From DSYU01 sp964437595 (lineage in GTDB: Bacteria; Chloroflexota; Anaerolineae; Anaerolineales; Anaerolineaceae), in assembly GCA_964437595.1 (NCBI GenBank), contig CAYTHO010000011.1, positions 1-64,000 of the forward strand: DNA of 64,000 bases, written 5' to 3'. Positions 41,801 to 49,838 of the stretch are shown here, one piece after another (the stretch's first letter is position 1; every line of letters starts with the position of its first letter). The translations under genes and the position numbers were made by a program. Under the pieces are notes generated by a model. The model ran no database searches. It was not told where the DNA came from and was given only the letters and a program-made list of their open reading frames with translations.

Positions 41801-44114
41801 TGCATCGCTGCCATTGGTAAAATCTGTTTCTGATGAGCCAGTGATTATCCCGGATATCAACCAGTATCCCCTGGACCCAACCTCGCGAAAGACTCTGGAG
41901 CAGTTTAGTATGGCGGCCAATTGTATGGTGCCGCTCCGCTCTGGAGGCCGGCTCACCGGCCTATTGAATGCTTCCTCACGCTATCCGACCGAATTCAGCC
42001 AGGAAGATACACGCCTGCTGCGCATTGTGGGCAATGGTATTGCTGTTGCCCTGGAAAAGCAGCGCTTGCTGCGCCAGGCGCAGCGGCGCGCGCTTGAGCT
42101 ACAAACGGCGTCCGAGATCGCCAGAGATACAGCCAGCACCCTTTCGCTCGATCTCCTGTTGAACCGTATTGTGAACATGCTTTCGGAGCGGTTTGGTTTC
42201 TACTATGCTGCGCTGTTCCTGCTGGATGATACCAGTACTTATGGGGTGATCCGCGAAGCAACCGGCGACGCCGGCAAGGAAATGAAACAACGCGGGCACA
42301 AACTGGCGGTGGGCTCGCGCTCGGTTGTCGGCACGGTAACAGCCACAGGCGAACCATATATCCTTAACGATGTGCAAAACGCCCCGATACGATATGACAA
42401 CCCGCTCCTGCCTGACACCCGCTCCGAAATGGGCGTGCCCTTAAAACTTGGCACAACCGTCATTGGGGCACTCGATTTACAGTCCAAGGAAGTGAATGCT
42501 TTCAATCAGGATGACGTAACGGTACTCCAGATCCTTGCCGACCAGATTGCTATCGCTATCGAGAATGCCCGGGCGTACGAGCTGTCTCAGAAGGCTATCG
42601 CCGATATGAAAGAAATCGACCGGGTCAAGAGCCAGTTCCTTGCAAACATGAGCCACGAACTGCGCACGCCGCTCAACTCGATTATCGGCTTCTCGCGTGT
42701 CATTCTCAAGGGCATTGATGGCCCCATCAACGATACGCAAAAACAAGACCTATCCGCCATCTATAACTCAGGCCAGCACCTATTAGCCCTCATCAATGAC
42801 GTGCTCGATATTTCCAAGATCGATGCAGGCAAGATGGAATTGGCGATCACGGATCTCAACCTGGCGGATCTGATCAACAGCGCCATGTCAACAGCCATAG
42901 GCCTGGTGAAAGATAAGCCGATCAAACTGCATACTATCATTCCTGAGAATCTGCCGCTCGTGCGCGCCGACAATACCCGGGTACGCCAGGTATTGATCAA
43001 TTTTATGTCCAACGCAGCCAAGTTTACTGATGAGGGCTCGATCACCGTTGAAACAACTGTTGACCACACCTCCGATGGCAAGCCGGAAGTGATGGTCATG
43101 GTTACCGATACTGGCCCGGGAATTGCGGCTGAGGACCAGCAAAAACTATTCCAGCGCTTCTCACAGGTGGACGACTCCCCAACCCGCAAATCAGGCGGCA
43201 CAGGGCTTGGCCTTTCCATTTGCCGCTCGCTCATCGAGATGCACGGCGGGCGTATCGGGTTATTACGCAGCGAGCCGGGCAAAGGCAGCACATTCTTCTT
43301 TACTCTTCCCATCAGCACACCCGAGGTAGAAGAAAGGGCCAAGACGTCCAACAGTGCATCTAACACCGTCCTGGCTATCGATGATGACCTCAAAGTGATT
43401 GACTTATACGAAAGATATCTGAAACCCCACGGCTACCAAATTGTGGCACTGAACGATCCTCATAAGGCCGTGGAACGCGCCAAAGAAATTCAGCCATTTG
43501 CCATCACCCTGGATATCATGATGCCACAGAAAGACGGCTGGCAGGTGATGCGCGATTTGAAAAACGATGCTGAAACCCGAGAAATCCCCATTATTGTTTG
43601 CAGTATCCTTGAAAGCCAGGAAAAAGGCTTCAGCCTGGGTGCTTCAGATTACCTGGTGAAACCCTTCTTGCAAGAAGATATGATCAATGCCCTGAACCGG
43701 CTGAACCGGGATGGACAGATCAAGAACGTTTTGGTAATCGATGATGATCCTGCTGACCTGCGCCTGGTTGAGAAATTACTGGATGAGAACAAAAGCTACC
43801 AGATATCCCTGGCAAAGGGTGGGGACGAAGGTTGGGCTGCGATCCAGAACTCTCGCCCGGATGCCGTCATTTTGGATCTGTTCATGCCGGGGTTAAATGG
43901 GTTCAATATTTTGGAAAACCTGCGAACAAGCCCTGTTTTACGGCATACCCCGGTCATCATCTTAACCGGGGCAGACCTTACCCCCGAACAGCACCAGCAG
44001 CTAACCGATTTTGGGCAGGGCATCTTATCAAAAGGTTTCTTGCGCGAGAAAGAACTGCTATTAATCCTGGAAGAAGCTCTAAAAAAGTTTCATCCAGTAG
44101 GTATCGATGAATAA
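38859..44114 (+). CDS. Giant soluble hybrid histidine kinase: PAS, multiple GAF, HisKA, HATPase, two receivers
   Basis: A 1751-residue cytoplasmic kinase with no membrane helix. A PAS-like domain lies near 65-170, a Lys/Pro/Ala-rich linker near 175-265, a truncated GAF near 280-370, and five further GAF domains to about 1215 (last: RFGFYYAALFLLDD). HisKA has NMSHELRTPLNS with phospho-His1266. HATPase has the N box NFMSNAAKF, G1 DTGPGIA and G2 GGTGLGLS. Receiver 1 has phospho-Asp1552 (TLDIMMPQKDG) and receiver 2 has Asp1673 (ILDLFMPGLNG). It is the only complete kinase in the island, so it is the likely hub for the receptors, the two CheY-like proteins and the downstream receiver fusion. AGGAG precedes ATG 38859 inside parA. 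Confidence 0.93.
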   Translation: MSKKRLRNRLENFFSNLAEDTPQSQEQASPLQSDAVVGNIAAGIEIAGLPDANPSTAPAVAPATEHTTPAHLTGWTWEVDANFNYTACGLEVSDALRMNPNSFIGKSILSYALHSRSKDALEAAFSESKLPAECIVYFENKPGASLPVRLHIVTCYKKDGAITGWGGFAQRIPEETSSQPPVQPKESVKPESAASGPGAEKPLPGEEKRLPGEVKPAVAKPEAIKPAADQPETKPPAAQKPSTEKPIKKRPMHGGTKPLAHHEESPQDSLFMRQGIAIEQGEIRPANQIWTTTGKDSLVKNELALTNTTGKNPAAIAATFQTQGVGDFLLEIVDDSEREWTEDDRILVREITAQLALAMDNAELYVSVQQELSDRIRAEQTILRRNKDLATLNQIGQQLSRLATRGEIFELLSAMVGEILDNHNHYIVFYNANKETLSFPFYRKDGQVVEMPDQPFSNGIPEFVIRNRSTLLSNTRTKEELVKLGIDLPKQVPASLLAIPMIAGERILGAMVVQDFNRENAFDTQHAELLSTASAQATTALENAELFQQMQFALEAIETRERYQANVARAAANLTEFGTKSMPEVLKVLGQAAQCSRVFFARVQEDERGLFWSATAEWSDPAVAYLFDKTRTLHIPVLSYPNWLQQLREKGWVLTQASHETPEADFLNSQHIRSSLLLAVPGPTSTPSFVAFDHLGAARVWQNEEINALRVAADAISNTFVREGLMDQLQVTLDETEGLYKASNRLASANDMQEMVSAVLSSVRSSEINRAMLLLFEYDSYNKITQIKVGANWYSGRGTPPPPVGTEYLRSKYERFFQTNTPLFFDDILEGAIEKELQDTLVHQNIRALAILPLWTGKRQIGVLQVQSETKHNFTGREKRTYPPLVDQMAISVENQRLFEQTQLALSETELLYNVSNRIAQAADTEDMLALVVENILPSGADRASIMLIESDANGELLDLELVGSHDIKGEYRHLGLHMPIASLPLVKSVSDEPVIIPDINQYPLDPTSRKTLEQFSMAANCMVPLRSGGRLTGLLNASSRYPTEFSQEDTRLLRIVGNGIAVALEKQRLLRQAQRRALELQTASEIARDTASTLSLDLLLNRIVNMLSERFGFYYAALFLLDDTSTYGVIREATGDAGKEMKQRGHKLAVGSRSVVGTVTATGEPYILNDVQNAPIRYDNPLLPDTRSEMGVPLKLGTTVIGALDLQSKEVNAFNQDDVTVLQILADQIAIAIENARAYELSQKAIADMKEIDRVKSQFLANMSHELRTPLNSIIGFSRVILKGIDGPINDTQKQDLSAIYNSGQHLLALINDVLDISKIDAGKMELAITDLNLADLINSAMSTAIGLVKDKPIKLHTIIPENLPLVRADNTRVRQVLINFMSNAAKFTDEGSITVETTVDHTSDGKPEVMVMVTDTGPGIAAEDQQKLFQRFSQVDDSPTRKSGGTGLGLSICRSLIEMHGGRIGLLRSEPGKGSTFFFTLPISTPEVEERAKTSNSASNTVLAIDDDLKVIDLYERYLKPHGYQIVALNDPHKAVERAKEIQPFAITLDIMMPQKDGWQVMRDLKNDAETREIPIIVCSILESQEKGFSLGASDYLVKPFLQEDMINALNRLNRDGQIKNVLVIDDDPADLRLVEKLLDENKSYQISLAKGGDEGWAAIQNSRPDAVILDLFMPGLNGFNILENLRTSPVLRHTPVIILTGADLTPEQHQQLTDFGQGILSKGFLREKELLLILEEALKKFHPVGIDE

Positions 44115-44148
44115 GTCAAATTTTCTTTAGGAGCATCAGTAATAATTT

Positions 44149-45834
44149 ATGTCTTCGCAATTTATTGTTGAGTGTTTGGATTGTGGACACCAGGCTCCCT
44201 ATTTTGCCGGCACTTCCGACTGCCCGCGCTGCGGAAGCGTGTGGAGGGAGGCCAGGTACGATTATGCCTCTATTGGACAGACCTTACTGCCCCTGCTGAC
44301 AGGTCGTCCGTTTGATCTGTGGCGCTACCACGAGCTCTTACCAGTGCGCAGCCCGAATCCGAATATTGCCATGGGCGAAGGCGGAACGCCGTTAATCCGG
44401 GCGACCAACCTGGGAATGATGCTGGGATGTCCGAACATTTACGTCAAGGATGAGCGACAGGGCCCTACGCATTCATTCAAAGACCGGCAGGCAGCCGTTA
44501 CGATTGCATCGCTCAAGGAAGCTGGTATCGCTGAATTTGTGATTGCTTCAACTGGCAATGTAGCCATATCATACTCGGCCTATGCAGCCAGAGCCAGCAT
44601 CAAGTTATACGCTTTCCTTACCAGCCTGGTGCCATCCTCAAAAATGCGCGAGGTAGCTATATACGGCACGCAAGTGATCAAAATTACCGGCTCATACGAC
44701 CAGGCCAAGCAGGTAGCTGCGCGGTTTGCCAACCAGAAGGGCATCCCGCTTGATTTGGGCGCCCGGTCAATTTCCTGCATTGAGGCGATGAAAACGATTG
44801 CTTTTGAAATTGCCGAGCAGCTTACCATGATGAACGGCCCGGATAAGCCGACTACTGGCGAGCCAACGCCCCTGCGCACGCCTGACTGGTACCTCCAGTC
44901 AGTAAGCGGCGGAATGGGCCCTTTAGGCGTGCTGAAAGGGTTTGACGAACTGAACAAACTGGGGTGGACAAGATCGATCCCCAAAATTGCTCCCATCCAG
45001 GCCGAAGGCTGCGCACCGATGGTACACGCCTGGAAGCAGGGGAAGGAGACGGCCACGCCAGTTCAATCTCCGCATACCCTCATCGCTACCCTGGCAACCG
45101 GCGACCCAGGACGCACATATACTCTGCTGCGGCAAAAAATGCTCGCTGCCTCTGGCGGTGTTTTTGAAAGCGTCACGGATGAGGAAGCCTACCGGGCCAT
45201 GCATTTTCTGGCCAAAATGGAGGGGTTGTCGGTTGAGCCGGCAGCGGCGGTAGCCTTCGCCGGCCTGGTCAAGCTCGTCCGCGCAGGGGTCATCAAGCCC
45301 AGCGAAACGGTTGTAGTGAACTGCACCGGGCACACCATGCCGGTGGAACACAGCATTCTGGGCGAAGGCTGGTCGCAAGATATTGTTCTGACGAAAACGG
45401 CGACCATGGAAGAGGCTGTGGAAGAAGGCTTGCTGGCTGCTTTAAATAAAGTTGCGATTGATCGCTACCCCCGCATCGCGATTGTAGATGACAACGATGA
45501 TGTCCGCCGCCTGGTCCGGCGCATTTTACAATCTCAGGGGGATTACAAACTGTTTGAGGCTACCAATGGGCGAGAAGCGATTGAAGTAGCCATCAAAGAA
45601 CATCCCAACCTTATGATCCTCGATCTAATGATGCCGGAAATGGATGGGTTCTCCGTTTTGGAACAGTTACATTCCAACCCAGACACAGCCGATATTCCTG
45701 TGATCGTAGTGACGGCAAAAGAGCTTACCAACGCGGAAAAGGCTCGCCTGCAAGGGCACATACAAAAACTGATGCAAAAAGGTGATTTTATGAGCGATGA
45801 GTTCTCGGACGAGGTTCGGGCACTGCTGCGCTAA
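44149..45834 (+). CDS. Threonine-synthase-like PLP enzyme fused to a C-terminal receiver domain
   Basis: Residues 1-435 are a threonine synthase-type fold II PLP enzyme. A zinc-ribbon with Cys9, Cys12, Cys25 and Cys28 leads, GEGGTPLIRATNLG follows, THSFKDRQ holds the PLP Lys111, and STGNVAISYSAYAARA is the phosphate or cofactor loop. Residues 439-561 are a complete receiver: Asp447/Asp448, phospho-Asp492 (MILDLMMPEMDG), Thr522 and Lys544. Normal threonine synthase catalyses phosphohomoserine to threonine and lacks a receiver. Catalytic residues look intact, so this could be a phosphorylation-controlled enzyme or an enzyme-derived output. It starts 34 bases after the hybrid kinase; AGGAG is 15 bases away, so the ribosome site is weak. 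Confidence 0.88.
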   Translation: MSSQFIVECLDCGHQAPYFAGTSDCPRCGSVWREARYDYASIGQTLLPLLTGRPFDLWRYHELLPVRSPNPNIAMGEGGTPLIRATNLGMMLGCPNIYVKDERQGPTHSFKDRQAAVTIASLKEAGIAEFVIASTGNVAISYSAYAARASIKLYAFLTSLVPSSKMREVAIYGTQVIKITGSYDQAKQVAARFANQKGIPLDLGARSISCIEAMKTIAFEIAEQLTMMNGPDKPTTGEPTPLRTPDWYLQSVSGGMGPLGVLKGFDELNKLGWTRSIPKIAPIQAEGCAPMVHAWKQGKETATPVQSPHTLIATLATGDPGRTYTLLRQKMLAASGGVFESVTDEEAYRAMHFLAKMEGLSVEPAAAVAFAGLVKLVRAGVIKPSETVVVNCTGHTMPVEHSILGEGWSQDIVLTKTATMEEAVEEGLLAALNKVAIDRYPRIAIVDDNDDVRRLVRRILQSQGDYKLFEATNGREAIEVAIKEHPNLMILDLMMPEMDGFSVLEQLHSNPDTADIPVIVVTAKELTNAEKARLQGHIQKLMQKGDFMSDEFSDEVRALLR

Positions 45835-45840
45835 GCGGGT

Positions 45841-45943
45841 TTGTCTCAAAAGAAGGGCCCAGCCCGGTAAGCCCGGGTGTCGAAGGCTCTATATCGCGCC
45901 GGGCCCTTCCTGTTGGGTGAACAGGTCAAAGGCTTTTGGGACA
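45841..45943 (+). ncRNA. Multi-stem structured element at the end of the signalling island
   Basis: A nested structure. The outer stem is TTGTCTCAAAAG (45841-45852) with CTTTTGGGACAG (45933-45944), one G-U pair. Inside, GAAGGGCCC (45852-45860) pairs with GGGCCCTTC (45901-45909). CCCGG (45863-45867) pairs with CCGGG just after it, and CCTGTT (45909-45914) pairs with AACAGG (45920-45925). There is no T-run, so it is not a plain terminator. It lies between the PLP-receiver gene and the EamA gene. Could be a transcription stop, a stable RNA or a palindromic repeat element. Confidence 0.5.
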
Positions 45944-45992
45944 GACGTTAATAACTAAATTATGGGGATAGAACGAAGGCGGTGTAGCGGTA

Positions 45993-46937
45993 ATGGGACA
46001 AGAAGGTAGGAAAAAAGGGATTTCTGCCGCACTTTCATCCGCTGTTTTCCTGGGAATTGTTCCCATCTTTGGAAAAATGGCGCTGGATTCCGGCTTTTCG
46101 CCATATGCGGTTGTTGCCGTGAGGACGACAATTGCTGCCTTATTGATGCTGACTTTAATTCTTATCAATATGCGCCAATTTATGTATATCTACCCGGTAG
46201 GTTTGGTAGGGTGCTTATTGGCAGGCTTTGTCAACGGGCTGGGCTCTATCCTCTACTATACCGCCCTGAGCCGCCTGGATGCCGGCATTGGCCACATGTT
46301 GTATTCGTTCTACCCGCTCTTCGTAGCGTTGTGGCTGCTGCTCGACCGCCAGTCGATTACCCGGCTGACTATTCTCCGCCTCGTCATCACCATACCGGCA
46401 GTGATTTTACTGGTCATGCCGGGAGATAAAGTGGTTGACCTGCCCGGCGCGCTGATGATGTTAGGTTCAGCCATTCTTTACGCGCTGCACATGATCATCA
46501 ATCAGCGCATCCTTTATGAGGCCCCGGCCCAGACCGTTACGCTGTATACGCTTTTGGCCATGGCCGCCACGGTAGACATCGCTTTCCTGATTACCAGGCC
46601 AGGCCTTCCCATGTTTACCCAGGTCTGGTGGCCTGTCCTTGCGATGGGCTTAATCACGTTCTTCTCGCGGCTGACCCTCTTCATGGGCATTAAGCATCTC
46701 GGCACGCTACAAACAGCCCTGCTGGGGTTAGCAGAGCTTCTTGTGACCATTGTCCTGGCGCAGATCTGGCTGGGAGAGAAATTAGCGTTCTCACAGTGGG
46801 CAGGCACCGTTTTGTTGATGCTCAGCCTGTTCCTGGTAGGCTTCGATAAAATTACCCCTCAGAAGCGCAGCACCAAAGGCCTGTTAGCCTGGCTCAACCC
46901 CCCAAAGATACGGCCAGGCGATCTTCCCTGGAGCTGA
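45993..46937 (+). CDS. EamA/DMT-family transporter
   Basis: A ten-helix membrane protein of 314 residues made of two five-helix EamA repeats (about 10-145 and 150-285), with the family's GLVGCLLAGFVNGLGSILYY-like region ending helix 3-4 and a conserved TALLGLAELLVTIVLAQ near 245. A short charged tail follows. Members export amino acids, purines and other metabolites; if linked to the PLP-enzyme upstream, an amino acid would be plausible, but this is a guess. No strong Shine-Dalgarno at ATG 45993. Confidence 0.85.
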   Translation: MGQEGRKKGISAALSSAVFLGIVPIFGKMALDSGFSPYAVVAVRTTIAALLMLTLILINMRQFMYIYPVGLVGCLLAGFVNGLGSILYYTALSRLDAGIGHMLYSFYPLFVALWLLLDRQSITRLTILRLVITIPAVILLVMPGDKVVDLPGALMMLGSAILYALHMIINQRILYEAPAQTVTLYTLLAMAATVDIAFLITRPGLPMFTQVWWPVLAMGLITFFSRLTLFMGIKHLGTLQTALLGLAELLVTIVLAQIWLGEKLAFSQWAGTVLLMLSLFLVGFDKITPQKRSTKGLLAWLNPPKIRPGDLPWS

Positions 46938-46984
46938 TAGGAAAAAGGATTTTTAGCGATGTAACAGCGCCCACCCGGCGCTGT

Positions 46985-47701
46985 TTATTCAATTTCCAGT
47001 ACGTACCCGGCGCCGCGAACGTTTTTTATCCGGTCATCCCAATTGGGCACCGTTGACAATTTTTGGCGCAGCCGGCTGACCACCGGTCGCAAAATTTTTG
47101 CCGCTTCCTCAGAATCGATCCGGTAGCCCTGGATCAGAAAAACCAGTTCAGAGTGCGCCACCATTTCGTTCTTCCGTTCGAACAAGATCTTCAGCAGCCG
47201 CGCTTCGGTTGGCGTAAGAGAAAGGCTGCCGCGGTCCCATGAAATCTGGCGCTTATCCCAGGATATGAGCACCCCGCCCAACATCGTATCCACCTTATTC
47301 CGTACTGCCTTTGGGGCGGATGGTTCGCCATTCTGCAGTCGTTTCTTGTTCAACGCATTTTCGATGCTTTCCAGCACTTGCTCGGGTGAAACGGGTTTTA
47401 ACAAATAATCGTGTACCCGGTACCGGATGGCCTGGATGGCGGTATCAATCGTACCATACGCGGTTAAGACAATGACAGAAAGGCCTGGCAGTTTGTCCAC
47501 TACCGAGCGCAGAACATCCATGCCGCTCATCCCGGCCATTTTTAGGTCAAGCACCATAACGTCAAAAGGCTCGCAGCGCAGCGCTTCGACAGCCGCTTCT
47601 CCACTGCTCACCGACTGAATCTCGTATCCTTCCAGTCGAAGAATTTCCGCAAGCGTCATGCGTGCAATTTCTTCATCATCAACGATTAGTATTTTTGCCA
47701 T
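46985..47701 (-). CDS. Response regulator, NtrC-like receiver with winged-helix output
   Basis: The 238 residues carry a receiver (1-120; Asp52 in VLDLKMAGMSG, Thr in VLTAYGTID, Lys in YLLKPVSP) and a C-terminal OmpR/PhoB-type winged helix (about 155-238: SLTPTEARLLKILFERKNE, then RIKNVRGAGYVLEIE). The TAYGTIDTAI segment is more NtrC-like than OmpR-like. The start at 47701 has AAGGTGAG upstream; it overlaps the kinase gene by 23 bases. Cognate regulator of that kinase by position. Confidence 0.9.
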   Translation of the reverse strand: MAKILIVDDEEIARMTLAEILRLEGYEIQSVSSGEAAVEALRCEPFDVMVLDLKMAGMSGMDVLRSVVDKLPGLSVIVLTAYGTIDTAIQAIRYRVHDYLLKPVSPEQVLESIENALNKKRLQNGEPSAPKAVRNKVDTMLGGVLISWDKRQISWDRGSLSLTPTEARLLKILFERKNEMVAHSELVFLIQGYRIDSEEAAKILRPVVSRLRQKLSTVPNWDDRIKNVRGAGYVLEIE

Positions 47702-49322
47702 TCTCACCTTCAAAAACTACGGGCAACATGATTTCAAAGCAAGCCCCTCGCCCATAACGTCCGGGTATCACAGTTAATTTTCCCTGGTGTCTTTCAATGA
47801 TATCATAACTGACTGCCAGGCCAAGCCCTGTGCCATGTTCTTTTGTACTGACAAATGGCTCAAATATTCGCTCGCGCATTTTTTCTGGCACGCCCGGACC
47901 TGAATCCTCTATCAGCAGCCGCACCTTATGAGCCTCATAGCAGCTATCGATCCATATTTGCGATACAGCCTCTCCTTCTTTTTTATTCTCTTCCATCGCA
48001 TCCATGGCATTGATGAGCAGGTTAAAAATTACTTGCTGGATTTGGTCTGGGACAATAAATAATGGTACCCGCTCTCCGGAATTTTTTAATGCAACGCTGA
48101 CTTTGAGCTGGCGCAGCTGCGGGTCTAATAATGCCAGCACCTGATCAAGGATCTGTTGTAAATCGACTCTCTGCTTGTCAACGCCACCGGGCCGGTAGTA
48201 GTCCAGCATGCGGCGCACAGTCACCACCAACCGCTCAAGTTCCGCATCGGTCATCTTCAAATAATGGAAATGCTGTTCTGTATCTACCCCTTTACGGGTA
48301 GCCAGGTGCAGGCAGTTGCGCACAGCTTGCAATGGGTTGTTGATTTCATGGGCCAAAGAAGCCATCAAGCGGCCTACGGCTGCCATCTTCTCCGCCTGAA
48401 TAAGCGCTCGCTGTGAATCTTCCACCTGGCGAACATAATCCTTCAGCTCCGAGTACAGGCGGGCATTTTCGATCGCAACGGCAGCCTGACGGGCCAGAAT
48501 CACGAACATCTCCAGGTCTGCTTCAGTAAACCATGCCCCCCCTTTTTCGCGGCTGGCGAAAAAGACAAACTGGCTGTTGTTCCTGCGAACAGGAGCTACT
48601 AAAAATGTTTCCCAACCAACCGCACGCAGCAAATCCTGGTCTTCTTCGCGGTATCCAGGGCCACTGACACAAACAATAGAGGGTAGATCATGGGCAATGG
48701 AAGTTTCGACGAGTTTCTGCAGAAGCGCCGAGTCCACCTTCGCCTGTAGGCCTTCCGTCATTCGCAGTAACTCAAGAATGCCAAAATCTGCTTTAAAGCG
48801 ATAGATCCCGGCGCAGCCTGCCTGAAAGAGACCAGTGACCGTGTTTAGAATTAACCTTTCCAAGGGCTGTGGAGAGGTTTCGGCTAGCAACCGTTCGGTT
48901 ACATCAAACAGCGGGCGAAGCGCCTGGAGACGCGCTGCGTCTCGCTTCTGCCGGCTTTCTGCCAGAACGCGCTGAACTGCCTGGAGCAGTTCTGCGGAGT
49001 TCTCAAAAGGTTTTAGGATCAACCCATCCACCCCTCGGTGGAGCGCCTGAATTGCGTAATCGATGCTGCCATACCCCGTCATGATCAGTACGGGCAATTC
49101 CGGTTGATATTGTTTTGCCTGGCTGATCAGTTCAAAACCATCCATGATGGGCATGCGAATATCCGAAAGGAGCAGATCGACCTTTTGCCGTTCCAATATT
49201 TTTAAAGCATCAAACGGGTCCATTACCGTGAAGACACGGTAAGATGCTCGCTCAAGCAAGCGCTGGCAAAGACGAATGATCGTCCGATCATCATCTACAA
49301 TTAGAATCGTAGCTTCCGTCAT
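47679..49322 (-). CDS. Cytoplasmic histidine kinase with N-terminal receiver and GAF
   Basis: The 547 residues have a receiver (1-120, phospho-Asp54 in LLSDIRMPIMDG), a GAF-like domain (about 140-290), a coiled linker with QRALIQAEKMAAVGRL, a HisKA with SLAHEINNPLQ (His325), and HATPase motifs NLLINAMDAM, EDSGPGVP and GTGLGLAV. No membrane segments. The HEINNP form is NtrB-like, matching the NtrC-like receiver of its partner. I start at MTEATILIV; nine extra in-frame residues precede it. Confidence 0.9.
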   Translation of the reverse strand: MTEATILIVDDDRTIIRLCQRLLERASYRVFTVMDPFDALKILERQKVDLLLSDIRMPIMDGFELISQAKQYQPELPVLIMTGYGSIDYAIQALHRGVDGLILKPFENSAELLQAVQRVLAESRQKRDAARLQALRPLFDVTERLLAETSPQPLERLILNTVTGLFQAGCAGIYRFKADFGILELLRMTEGLQAKVDSALLQKLVETSIAHDLPSIVCVSGPGYREEDQDLLRAVGWETFLVAPVRRNNSQFVFFASREKGGAWFTEADLEMFVILARQAAVAIENARLYSELKDYVRQVEDSQRALIQAEKMAAVGRLMASLAHEINNPLQAVRNCLHLATRKGVDTEQHFHYLKMTDAELERLVVTVRRMLDYYRPGGVDKQRVDLQQILDQVLALLDPQLRQLKVSVALKNSGERVPLFIVPDQIQQVIFNLLINAMDAMEENKKEGEAVSQIWIDSCYEAHKVRLLIEDSGPGVPEKMRERIFEPFVSTKEHGTGLGLAVSYDIIERHQGKLTVIPGRYGRGACFEIMLPVVFEGENGKNTNR

Positions 49323-49650
49323 TACCTTAATACCTCGTTTGACTGCCATCCGTTCGGCTTAATGAAACGGAATTAATCCTTTTACAAGTATTTTCTACGG
49401 TATTTCAAAAGACATGCAGCCCCAAAGGCCAGGGGAAATATGTGTTATTCACCCACTACTACTAAACGTATTATCTCCTAAAATGTTATGTTTCTGCAAT
49501 AGTCGGGGAGCGTTCTATCAATTATGTTAGTTTCCAGGCGCAAAACACTTGTTTTTCGACCCTACATCGTATATTCTTATCCTATTGAATCTTGAGCTGA
49601 CGCCGTGAAAACTTGCCCCAGGGATCCTTACAAAATCCAAAACCAAAGAA
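49323..49650. other. Intergenic region between the kinase and tRNA-Leu
   Basis: An AT-rich stretch of about 330 bases carrying the upstream region of the kinase gene. I find no gene or repeat in it. Confidence 0.5.
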
Positions 49651-49676
49651 ACAAAAAGCCGCTGAAAAGCGGCTTT
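49651..49676 (-). terminator. Intrinsic terminator of tRNA-Leu
   Basis: On the minus strand, AAAGCCGC and GCGGCTTT form an 8-bp stem around TTTTCA, followed by TTGTTT. It begins four bases after the tRNA. Confidence 0.85.
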
Positions 49677-49679
49677 GAG

Positions 49680-49761
49680 TGCGCTGGGGGGGACTTGAAC
49701 CCCCACGGCTCTCGCCACATGGCCCTCAACCATGCCTGTCTGCCAATTCCAGCACCAGCGC
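49680..49761 (-). tRNA. tRNA-Leu (anticodon GAG)
   Basis: A class II tRNA read on the minus strand: acceptor GCGCTGG with CCAGCGC, discriminator A, anticodon stem CATGG/CCATG around TTGAGGG (GAG, reads CUC/CUU), a variable arm GGC-GAGA-GCC, and T arm with GTTCAAG. CCA is not encoded. Confidence 0.95.
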
Positions 49762-49838
49762 AAGGGGTAAGTGAATTATAATCTGCTCTGTTCTATTGTC
49801 AAGTCTAATATTAACCACATAATCCGTAAGGAGAATTT

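Noticed and set aside
49527..49763. Minus-strand open reading frame across tRNA-Leu
   Set aside because: It reads through the tRNA and its terminator; the translated sequence is the tRNA itself.
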